Positions 12,601-25,300 of a DNA stretch of 64,000 bases are shown here, piece by piece. The stretch is from contig OX235270.1 in assembly GCA_944472135.2 (NCBI GenBank), forward strand, positions 122,651,842-122,715,841, read 5' to 3'. This DNA is from Trichobilharzia regenti. Its lineage: Eukaryota; Platyhelminthes; Trematoda; Strigeidida; Schistosomatidae. The translations under genes were made by a program, and so were the position numbers. Each line of letters begins with the position of its first letter. Position 1 is the stretch's first letter. A model generated the notes under the pieces. That model was not told the origin of the DNA, did no database searches, and saw only the letters and a program-made list of their open reading frames with translations.

Positions 12601-15600
12601 CCTCATTCCCAACCTTTCCTCTTCACCAGCATTATTTCTGGCTAAGCGAGGTAAAGGAGTGCATCGACCGGGGATCGAACCACGGACCATGTGCATGATA
12701 GGTGAGCGTCCTAACCGATGTGCCACCGACGCATTTTCAGTAAAGCTCACTGTAAAGAAAACGAAAAGCTAGACAATTATAGACCAAGGTCAAATATTAC
12801 AGGTTTCACTGACAACTAAATTCAACTAGGAAATACCAAACACGGATTAGAAAATAGTCTTAAACATATATGTGTAAAACTTGAGCACTGTGGTAGTAAG
12901 TTATTCCATATTAGTTTGCTTATTAGATATATCACACAGTGATGAAACTATATTATCTACTGGATGACAAGGTTTCGAACACAATTTATTGTTCATAATC
13001 ATTTCAACAATTATAATCACACGACTTCGAAACTTGAGTTTAATAGTTTTCTCTCTTCTCCCCTATTTGTCGTCGTTGGGTTAGTAGAGTTTTTCAGATA
13101 TCTGGGACAGGTGGTGAATCATTCCCATTACACATATTCGCCTCAGTTGATTCGATAAACAAAGCTTCTGTTATCAATCTCTCACTCCCTTCACCCAGTT
13201 ACATTGGATTTTAAAACTGTCATCTTATCCCATTCAGCCTATTGTATGGTTGTGTGTGACTGCATGTAGTGCTGCTATAGCTGAACGATGCGCAAGACAC
13301 CACCAACAATAAGGATTCTAAATTACCATAGGTAATTTCATACAAATAGGGATCCTCGAAAACCTTACGCAGAATTCTCAACAATGCTGGCAGGAATAAA
13401 AGTGGCTGCCATTCAAACCAACCACAAACTCAATTAGAAACAAGCCTGGTCTGTTAAAGGATTCTGCCTGTGGAGTTAATAAACAAACAAACAAACAATT
13501 AAATTTATTTAATCTCTTGCCGTAATGATTGTCAGGCTAAATACATAGGTGAAAGTAGTAGGACAGGGGCAGTCAGACTAGCCCAGTACAATAAACCTGG
13601 CAAAATCTAGATTAGTTGACCCGAATGAGATAAAAAATCTAGAGAATAGTTCAGCCGTCTACACTACACGCACTACATGCAATTACACACAACCGTACAA
13701 TAGGCTGAATGGGATAAAGATGACAGTTTTCTTAAATCTAATGCAACTAACAGGGTGGAGGGACAGATTGATAACAGAAGCTTTGTTTATCGAATCAACT
13801 GAGGCGAATATGTGTAATAGGATTGATTCAACACCTGTCCACACAGACATGTGGAAAGTTCTACCACCACGCCTATCACGACAAATAGGAGAGAAGAAAG
13901 AAAACTATAAAAGTCAGCTTTCGAAGTCGTGTGATTATAATCGTTGAAATGATTATGAACAATAAATTGTGTTCGAAACCTTGTCATCCAGTAGATAATA
14001 TAGTTTCATCACTGTGTGATATATCTAATACCTCAGCAGTACGCACCCACCGGGATTCGAACCCAGGACCTTCTGGTTACAAGGCGAGCTCGTAGACCAT
14101 TGAGCCACTGGGACCCGATCCAATGGTCCTTGAATTCTAACTTCTGCCAGTTCATGACATAGCGCGACCACTTCGCAATGTCTTCTTCGATGAGTTACTG
14201 CCTCATCTTCAACCTGCTGTACCCTACTGGTCACGGCTTCCCACTAGAACGGGTCCCAGTGGCTCAATGGTCTACGAGCTCGCCTTGTAACCAGAAGGTC
14301 CTGGGTTCGAATCCCGGTGGGTGCGTACTGCTGAGGAGTACCAAACTAGGACGAAACAGCTGTCCAGTACTCCCAGGTTTTCCAGTGGTTCTCTAACTGA
14401 TGTCAGCTCATGATCAAATCCTCCATGCAATCAAACAAAATCCCTACAACAAACCAATACTTAAAAATATATCTAATAAACAAACTAATATGGAAGTTTT
14501 TAAGTGTTGGTTTGTAGGGATTTGATTGGTTTCAGGAAGTCTTAAACTTATTACAACGTAGTCTACGACGTTAATTTCACTACACAGAATATCGATCATT
14601 ATCTGTATGAAGTTTCAAAAGTAGCACAGCTTATTACAACTGAACTATAAATCGAATCTCCTAATTAAGTGACGATCACGGATTAATTTCATAATACGAG
14701 AGTAAAAATCAGATTCAGATATATAGCGATTCGGTTTAAAAGTAACCGTAATACGAGGCTGTTGAAGATTGTGACCCAATATCTCTTATTGTAGGACTGT
14801 AAGTAGTCGGGATGAGAACTACTCACGTCCAGCACTTAGTTTACTTCGGTCTATCTAACAAGCACTAGCATTCTATGTCAATGGTTTCTAACTAATCATT
14901 TCGATGTGTAGTATTATAATCTTCATGCAGTTATGCTCGGTTTCTTGATTTCCATATATGTGGTCAAGCTTCGGAAGGAAACCATGGTGATTTCACATCT
15001 CACACTGCAAATGATCAATCTGATTTGAAAGTAATTCTTTCAAGAAAACAATGATTCTTGTGAAGTAGTCAAAACACTGTCAGACATATTAGTGGTTAGT
15101 TGGCTCACTACTATTTATGTAATAAGTAGTGATTGAAGGTGCAATGAAGGATTCAAACCAACGGCTTTCAGATTAGCAGAATGAAGTTTGCAGCAACCAA
15201 CGTTCTCACTTCCAACTGTATCAATGAATTATGTGCACTGACTAGACTTTAGTAACTAGTGCGATGTGTACAGACTTTTCTTTGGTGCAGACTGAATTCT
15301 ATCAGTCAGATTTACGATGTGGCCACCGATTGCCTCCAACCATCTAATATCGTCAAATCAATGTTCACCGTGATGGTGAGCTATCAAGAATGGTAGTCAC
15401 ACTGCAAACCTGACTGACTGATAGAATTCAGTCTTCACCAAAGAAAGGACTAGAAACGTCACACTAGTTACTGTTGTCCAATCAAAGTGTCCAATACAGT
15501 CCTACAGGAAGGAAATCAATCGCGAGCCCGAATAGCTCAGTGGTAACGTCTCCGACTGCACACGGCACTGGGGGATGACGTGGATTCGAATATCATAAGA

Positions 15601-16297
15601 GACATGAGTTCCTTCAAGGTGGCAGATACGCCTTGTTGAATGGTAACTGCCACCCAGCACGAAACCTAGGTTGATCGCCTCTAACCATCTAATATCATCG
15701 AATGAAATATGTTTCACTAAATTGATTTACAACAAACAGTTACACTGATATCAAGCTGTAATGATAATAATAATTTTCTGCCTCATATTTTCATTTTTTT
15801 AAATGATAATAAATCATCTTTATAACGGTGTACAAATGATTATTTCGTGCGTGAATACAACAGAAAAAAAAGTTATTTGTTTATATCAGTTTAATTGACC
15901 TGCAGGATAAATGACACAGAGCTTATTATGAATGTAGAAATGAAATTCTTAAAATAGATTGTACGAATTTCAACGTTGAGATTTTGATTGACAACACTTA
16001 TAACATGTACTGTTCAAGGTCATATACATATCATATCCTAGTTAATGCCTAACTTCAGTGTGATCAGAACTAGTTGGTGTTCACTGGTGGATCAAGGAAG
16101 TTATTGTTGCAGACGTGAATGCTTTTATCGTTGTTCGAATTCCTATCTGTATATATATATATATATATATCGAGAGAGAGAGAGAATATAGCCAAAGTAG
16201 GTTGAAAAAGCGTATGGGCGTACACCTTCTACTGTTATTGTGATTAATGCTGAAAATTCCATTCTGTATCACAAGTACTGTTTTTGGAATAAAGTAA

Positions 16298-16339
<42 letters not shown>

Positions 16340-19300
16340 TATGGGTACTCATCTTGTCGGCAGTGTAAAATCTAAGTTCATTTTCAGATGTGTCTTTACC
16401 AATCAATTATTCGATAAGTAATTTTTATACGCATCAATCACCTTTTATTATATTATTATTTCCTTTAATTCCTAGAGGAACATAAGGCTTCAGCCAAACG
16501 TCTCCACTGCATTCCCTTCTCTACCAACGTTCTCAACCCGCTCCAAGTCTGCCCACACGCTTTCATCTTCTCTTCACATGACCTCCTCCAAATCACCCTT
16601 GCACTGACGACCAACTCGCCACCCGCTTCCCTTTCGGGTTCCACTCGAGCAATGGATTGTCTAGTGATGTCACTCACTTGATGGTTTCCTCAGAGTATGG
16701 CTAGCCAATCCATCTCCATTTCTTCCTGCCTATTTGTTTCACAATCGGTTCCTGCTGTGTTGGTTCGCTCATTGCCAGAGATCTCACCCTGTTTCTGATC
16801 TTTTCTAGCCGGGCATCTGATCTTGAGTATTGGGCGAAGACAACTGTTAATGAAGGTTTGAAGTTTGTTGGAGATGCTCTTTGTGACGCGCAGTGCAAGT
16901 CTCTGATCCATCCGTATAATAGCACTGACTGACTTCACATTGGAGTTGAAAATCCGAATCTCAATTTACATGATGAGTGCTGTTGACCTCCACACAGACT
17001 TGAGAGTAATGAAAGCTTGCCTTGCCTTTCCGATGATCCTTGCTTTGATATCCTTGTCAGTTCCGTCCGCCTGTAGCTGAAACGATGCTTCCCATGTCGG
17101 TAGGTAAAGGAGTTTATTTCTTTCAGGTTCCTCCCATCAGTCACTTTTTACCAATAAGTAAATGTATTAGTATTGCATAGAATATGAAATTTGCAAATTC
17201 GATATGCACTTGGAACTCAAAAATTACAATAGTAATAGGTAAGCTCTCTTGTAATCACCTTTAAACTTCCAAGTATATTTTAAGATGAAAACACAATCCT
17301 TGTTGCCGTTCGCTTACCAGGCCTATCACAGTGACGATGTGGATGATGAATAAAATTGAATGGCTGTTGATTAAAACTACACAGTGACCTAGGTTTTTAT
17401 ATAATACCACACATGTTTGCATCAATAAAGAGGTGTTAAAATGTCCTCTTGAGGTAATATGCTGTTCAGAAGACAATTTAATGTACACTTTTCCAAACGA
17501 AATCGACAGTTGACAACTAAGTAATTGTAATATAATTAGAAAACCGCGCGTAGTTAACTAGCTCGCTAGTTTTCTAGCCGGTCCCAAGCCCGGGTAAAGA
17601 GGGAGGGTTGGGTGTGGTGCTAACAACCCCACACCACTAAATCTTTCAAACCCCTAGAGAAACTTCAACACACAGAAAATATAATAAATATATATATATA
17701 TATATAAGATTTCAGGTCTATCGAAATCGCTGTTTAGCCCACGGCTACAAGGCATGCTCGTATGATATTCAGTCTGGGTTCGAACCCCAGTGGGTGCGTA
17801 CTGCCGATGATCCCCAAACTAGGATGAAACAGCTGTCCAGCACTCCCTGATTTTCAACGGTTCTTTAACTGATTTCAATCCCTCATCAAACTCGTAAAAC
17901 AAATCTAATGCTTACAAACCGACTCTTGACAAAATTTCCCTTACAATTAGCATAATATGATTTTTGTTGTGCTTATTTTCAGTTAAATTTGACTCGCCCA
18001 CAGTATATTAATAATAAAAAAATTAAAAGAAATCGACTTTTTTCAGAAGGGATGAAATTTCTAGCTTACCTTTAGAATTAGTGCCCCATAGGCTAGTCGC
18101 CATCGTATTACTCAGCTCTGGACTTCCAATAGATGTATGCTTTGCAGTAATTGGTTGTCGGTTAATGCCACCCACTCTAGTTGTTGGTCTAGGGCCTAAT
18201 GCGCTTGCTTCTGCATGTGCTGCTGCCACACTAGGATCTAGAGATCTGCTTACTCCGACTGGACGTTTTGTATGTCTAGGTGATACCTCTGGAGCTAGAG
18301 ATAAGCTGTTGTCTTCGGCTAAACCACCGTTAATTGATGAAACACTAAATATATCTTCATCATCTATACAATACAAAAACAGAAAATCACTTTGATGAGG
18401 CAGAAGAGCTAAAGCTATTTTCTTTGGTTATAACAGTAATGGTCTTCAGTGAATTTATTTCTTATTACTTTACTTTGTATAAAATTACTGAAGTTTCAAA
18501 TGGTTTGCGAAAATCATATGAAAAATAAAATAATGGAGGATTTAGTTACAACAACTTCACCATAAACTCCCATACATTTTGAAAAAAAATAATCTAATAA
18601 ATTGCAATACTTTTAAACATTTTCTCGGCCAGATTTTGAAAAAAGATGTTTAAGAATTCTTATGTTGGATAAAGGAGACAGACAAGGGTGTTTATTATCA
18701 CCAATGATATAATTGTGGTGGACTGACTGGATTATGCGTCAGACGGTGAGATACGAGAAGACAGAAATATCCTGGACCAACCGATGTGAAGAACCTAGAA
18801 GACCTGGATTTCGCGCAGCGATGATTTATGTTTGATGTCACACAAAATCGAAGACTTACACGCGAAAACCAACAAACTGGTCGAAGAAGCAGCCGGTGAA
18901 GACAAGACTCCAGATGAACATAGGTGAACAAGACGGAGGTTATGAAAATAACCAGCCAACCAACAACAACAACATCCAGCCACTAGCCAATCACCATCAT
19001 CGGGAGGGATTTCAAAGAGATTACTTCATTCACTTACCTAGGGAGGGAGCATTGTCTCAACTACAGGAGGAACGGACAAGGATGTCAAATCAAAAATCGG
19101 AAAGGCGAGAAACACATTCATCAATCTGAAACCAATATGGAAATCCTCGTCAATCAACTCAGCATCAACAACAAAATTCAGTCGGATTTTCAATACAAAC
19201 GTCAACTCAGTCAGTTCTTCTATACGGATCAGAAACTTGACCGGTGGGTCACAAAGAATATTTCCAACAGCCTGTTGCAGACCGGACCTTTATCAACAAC

Positions 19301-22300
19301 TGTCTTCGCTGGATCTATAATGAAGATCAGATGGCCGGGCCGGGCCGGGCCGGAAAGAATCACCAACAAGAAACTATGGGAATAAACAAACAAAACAAGA
19401 ACCAATAGCCAACCAACAAATACGCAGGAGAAAGTGAAGATGGATTGGACACTAGCTGAGGAGGCCGCTGTGTGACATCGCGCGCGTGTTAGGTCATTGC
19501 TCAAGTGGAACTCGGAAGGGAAGCACGCGGCGAGTGGGACGTCCAAGGGTGGGTGACATGGAGGAGATCGTGTGAAGAGGAGTTGAAAAAGTATGGACTA
19601 ACATGGATGGATGCAGGTGAAAAGTACAGCAGAAGGAAGACAGACGCAAGTGGAGACGTGCAGTTGAAGTCCTATGTTCCACTAGGAATCCAGGGGAACA
19701 ATAATAATAATGTTGGATAAATGACCTATAAAAATACCAGATGTAGTAAACAGGAGTTAAGGAGTAGCGCGTTTTGGTCAAATAAATTTAAGTCAGACAA
19801 GGTGTTAGATAATGCTAAACGGTTAGGGACAGTTGTTGGGACACCTGAACCTAGATTTTGTGTCCATTGACATGCACCGGTTAGCAAAACGTATGTGCAA
19901 CTTTTAAAGAAATGATGTTCCACCGGAGATTCAAGCATGTGCCATCCAGTGTTGTATTTAGACACTACCTCTGAGCGCTATTCAACCTCTGGTTACTCTC
20001 CAATCACCAATCAAAATAGCCTGTTAGTTAATAAAAAAGATATACAACAGTCAGACGCGCATCCGAATATCTTTGATCAAGTCGGTTAAACAATCGTTTC
20101 AAATGAAAATGAAAATTTTCGGATGTCATCATGAGCTACACCGACTCCTCTAGTTGTAAGTCATCATGATTATCGAATGGAATCAGCATATTTATAAAAT
20201 AATTTCGTACTCTGGTTGAGTACAATTCCATATTAGTTTGTTTATTTGATAGGGCGCACGGTTGTATAGTAGTGTTAACTAGATGACGCTTCAGGCACTA
20301 TCTTCATGCATAGTGATATCAAAGCAGTGACATAGTTTTCAAGATCCATATTTATAGTTCCATTCAGTTATTTAATTATCCTTTATTTTAACTGGTATAA
20401 AAAATTATATGCAATGGATTTTTAATAATCCTTGTTAAACGTATTAATAAACGGGACTTAGTAATTAGCCGAATTCTGTCTTCAGTTGACAGTATTGATA
20501 TTTAAAGAATTCGTGTTCTGATATGATTTTGGGTTGTTGAGTATCAGCTTATGCATTCGACAACCGAGTTTATGCTTAATTTACTTCTTACTCCGAGATC
20601 TGAACAAAAAAGTGGTCATTCTTTTGTCTGTATGAAGACATCCGTTTCTTCAGGGCTAAAAATACACCATTCTGGTGTCGTTTAGCAGGTACGAAGCCCA
20701 GATCCAAGACTTCCTTACGACCCTCTCTAACCATTCAACACTGATTCAAAGGGATCCATAGCACCGAATCAATCACTGCAAACTCGGCTGATGGAATTCA
20801 GACAGCAATAGACACGTGTTATATTATTGTATGTGTAAAACTTGAGCACTCTGGTAGTATATATATATATTTCCTTCACGTTCCTAGTGGAACATAGGGC
20901 TTCAAGCTAATGGCTTGAAGTTTCTGTAGCAGTGTTTGATTTTACAGGATGGGGTTGCTAGCCTCATGCCCAACCTTTCCTCTTTACCTTCTGGCTTAGC
21001 GAGGCAAAGGAGTGCGTCAGCCGGGGATCGAACCTCGGACCATGTGCGTGGTTGGCGAGCGTCCTAACCGCTATGCCACCGACGCACTCTGGTAGTAAGT
21101 GGTTCCATATTAGTTTGTTTACTAGATATATATCACACAATGATGAAACAGTGCTATCTACTGGATGATGTTTCGAACAAAATTTACTGGTGATAATCAT
21201 TTCAACAATTATAATCACACGACTTCGAAACCTGACTTTTATAGTTTTCTTTCTTCTCTCCTATTTGTCGTGATAGGCGTGGTGGTAGAATTTTCCACAT
21301 GTCTGTGTGGACAGGTGTTGAATCATTCCAAGGTTCCTTCTTTGTATGGAATTACTACTGATCATTTATATTCCTTATTTTTCGTGTTGCCATTTTTTGT
21401 GCATGTTTGACATGTATGTCGTCATTAATATTACTATCATTATTTCAGTTATTATTATTATTACTTTCACTATCACTACTATCACTATTTATTTTATTTT
21501 TACATTTCCCTGCATACTTTCTGACTAATTTATCAAGGTAGTTATTAAGTTTCAACGCTTCTCTTATATGCCTCACTTCCTGCCTCACTTGGTACTATTT
21601 AGGTTTCTCCTCTGTCACTTATACATTTCACCAATCTTATTTCCACTGACATAGGATAGGATGATCGGAAGTTCAAACATCTGTTCAAATGTGTGGGTTT
21701 CAGGTAAACACTAGTGTTTAACTTCCCATCTTCTTCCGTTTTTACGCTACAATCTAATATTGGAGGTTTCTCTTCGTGACTTTCCAATTCATAAGTGAAT
21801 TGAATGACCTCCACCCTTGAGTTAATGTGTTCGAGAAATCTGTCTCTATCCTGTTTTCTAAGTACAGTGAATGTGCCATCTACATACCTTCACCATACTT
21901 CTGGAGTGGGGCTGAACGTTTCAATCGTTATGTTTTCCCACCTATCCACGAATATATCTGCCACAACCAGGATCATTGTTTTATAGTAGCTTGGTTTCAC
22001 ACCGTATATTTGGTATAAGTATGGAATTTTTAGCATGTGATATCGGTAGCCCAATTTTGCAGGCCGACTATTGATATCAGGTGTGTGTCGGCAGGGAATC
22101 GAACCCCGGACCATGTGCTTCGTCGGTGAACGTCCTAACCGCTGTGCCACTTACCCGATGGCAACTCCCTCAGTTTGTTTGTATATTTTCCCTTGAAATT
22201 TAAATACTGTGGAAGTCAGGCATAGCTGCACTGTCAGCATTATATCATCAAGTGGCACTTGCGTTCTAAGTTTGAGTTCTTGGTCAGAAATGAGTTCCTT

Positions 22301-25300
22301 TCTGACTGCCTCTATAGCCATATTCATTGGTATATGTGTATATAAATTAATAATGTCAAAACTAAGCAATTTGTATTCGTTATCTAATTTTAAATTATCT
22401 AATATGTGTCTTAGTTCATAAGAATTTGTTAGTCTAGATTTCGAGTGACTTTTAAGGGATTTAATACCATGGCTTAATATTCAGATAATTCATATGTAGG
22501 TGAATTTCTAAAATCAACTATAGGCCAAATAGGGTATCCTGATTTATGAACTTTGACAACACCGTACATCCTACACGTGTCATTGAATACAACATCGTGG
22601 TAAATCAACATTACTTCAGCACGCTGACCGTTACACTAGTTTATATCAGTATTCATTGTGTTTGTTAAGAAAGAAGTAATTAACAGCGTGTCTAACGAAA
22701 ATATATCAAGTTCATCATGTTAAAAGGTTAACATCAAAACTAACCTGTTTTTAAACTTTGACCCTTATATAAACTATATTTTATTCCTTGAGGATTTGGA
22801 GGAATACTGGCGTTGTTATTCCCTTGTTTGATATTATTATTTGTAGTAGTATTTGAATTACTTGGTTTGTAGAAGGACACTTCTAAATTTCTAGGATTTA
22901 CTAGTTTTTGAGTTGAATTAGATAAATTCAATCTATACCAAAAATGAAAATTAATTATTACTATTATTAATATCAATTTTGTGGAAATAAAAGCCTAACC
23001 AAGAAAATCTACTATAACGTCAGTGCCATAGGATTTTAAACCGTCAGTTTATGAATATCTTCCTTATAGATATAATAATAATAATAAGCCTGTACAGATG
23101 GTTTCAATTTCACCACAGCAATAATTCATTTGAGTTATTTCATTGAAGTTCTATATAAGCGTTACAGTATGATTAAAGTGAATACGCCTATTTATAAATG
23201 TAACGCCGAAGATGGTTTAGTTCAACGATTCATGAATTATTATTTTAGATTTTGATGGGATTCAACAGCTTATATCTAGAGGCGGAATTCGGGATGCACT
23301 TTTTGCCCTACTTAGGATTTGATTACTGGGTGTATCTTTGTTCCCGGAGGGGGGGTGGTGGGTGATATTCCCAGTGAGGCTTGAATTTAGTACGCATAAT
23401 TCCAAACACCAAAAAATGATACTTTCTGTCCTATTAGTAGACGTTATTTCATTGAACTTGATTGAGAATCGGTCTGCATAGATGTACCTACTGAATAATA
23501 TGCTTGGTATTTTATTAGTTCCCCTTAATCATGATTCATCTACTTCGGTTTTGTTTCTTTTTTACACATATTTCTCTAAGAAGACGGTTGCAGCGAAGAA
23601 AATTTTCATCATCTATGCTGTACATTCGTGTATTTATGATAAATGGGTGGGAAATTTTCTAGAATAATTTCCGGTCAATGGTCAAATTAATAAAATTACA
23701 ATTAGGAATTAAAATGTCATAATAAACAGAGGGACGGATAAAACTCAAACAAAGTAGCATCATAATTACTAAGATGATTGACATTTTGCAATTGGGGGTT
23801 ATAAATGTAGAAATAAAAAAATAGGATGTTTGGATAAAAAAAAACTCACGTGACGAATAATTGTTTATGTAATCAGGGATTAAATATGTAGAAATAATAA
23901 AATGAGGAAATAAACAGGAAGTTCGGATATGAATATGTGGTAGTGTATACAGGGATTAAGAATAACCTAAAAATAATTTGAATAAACAGGAAGTTTCAAT
24001 AAGAAAGGCGATGGGATGGTCACTACTAAAAAAAGCTACCTGTTTGTGATGGCCATGGCAGGGACAGGGGTTGGACGTATTTCTTTTAGATACATGGCGT
24101 GGGTTTGAGCTTTTGGATAGCTAGCGCCTTGGCTATGCCCAGATGTCTTGATTTCACTCCCTTTGATAGGTTTGATCGAATCTTGTATATTACTTTGAAG
24201 GATTTTTCGAAAGATGCTGAATGTCCTGAATTGACCAGATGTTCTGTCACTGAACTGTATACACGTTTTTGGTCTCCCTTTACTAGCCAGGCTGGGTAGT
24301 GTTCATGAGCGGATTTTTCAAGTTGGCGCATGGTACGGCCGATGGACTCAGCTCCACAAGAGCAAGTAAACTGGTGTATGCACGTTGAGGTGGCCCAATG
24401 CGACAGCTTGTCTTTCGCGTTCTGGCTGAACAGTATCTTGCAGGAAAACCTCAGTCATAGGCTCGCGGCGAAGTATGTTTTCCTCAGTGATTTGGAGAGG
24501 CGTTTACGAAGGATTTCTGCCTCAATATCACCTTTGTATTCTAGATTAAGCAGAAGTATTTTATTTGGAACGGACTGGACTTGTTCGGAAGTCTTCTTAG
24601 ATTTGAGATTCTTGTCTATGAATCTGGGCGGGAAACCGTTTTCCATCAGGGTCTTTCGGAGATTACGCAGTTCTTCTTCAATCACTTCCTCACTGCATAT
24701 TTCTTTTACGAAAATGTGTACTAGTGCTTCAGAGTTACTTTAATCTTCTTGGCTGTCTGAATTATTCAACAAAAGGACGGTTTTTACAAGAAATCGAACC
24801 CAATCAGACCGCTCAAATGGAGTGGAGTGTAAACATTAAAAGTGGAAATTTCAAAAGTTCACAACTCAAATTCCGAGGATTCCTTGCAGTAAGCTAGTGT
24901 TTACTATATAGTAATTCAAATGTTTATTTAAAAAAATATATGCTTAATAATACCATGTTGTACTATGAATTAGATGTTTGGAGGCAATCGGCCTTGAGGA
25001 AGCCTTGAACCTAGGTTTCGTACTAGTTGGCACTTACCAGTTGTCAACAAGGCGTATCTGCAATCTTGAAGGAATTCATGTCCCTTTAAAGATTCAAACC
25101 AGCGTCATCCCCCAGTTAGTGCTGCAGCAAGAGACGTTATCACTGAGCTATTCAGACTCGAAAAGTTGACTGATACAATTCAGTCTGCATCAAAGAAAGG
25201 ACTGGACACATCACAGTAGTAACCAGTGTTCAGTCAAAGTAAATTAAACACAGATTAATAAAAGCATAAATATACATCAGTCTTACTGTTGTGCTTTGTT

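Noticed and set aside
14025..14396. Two overlapping frames sharing [20 protein letters not shown] on opposite strands
   Set aside because: This recurring 'peptide' is the translation of the tRNA-like head of SINE B, a frequent false gene in repeat-rich genomes.
21012..21087. A tRNA gene
   Set aside because: The sequence has A and B boxes and an acceptor-like stem, but it is embedded in SINE A with a conserved body and target duplications; anticodon and T arms are degenerate.
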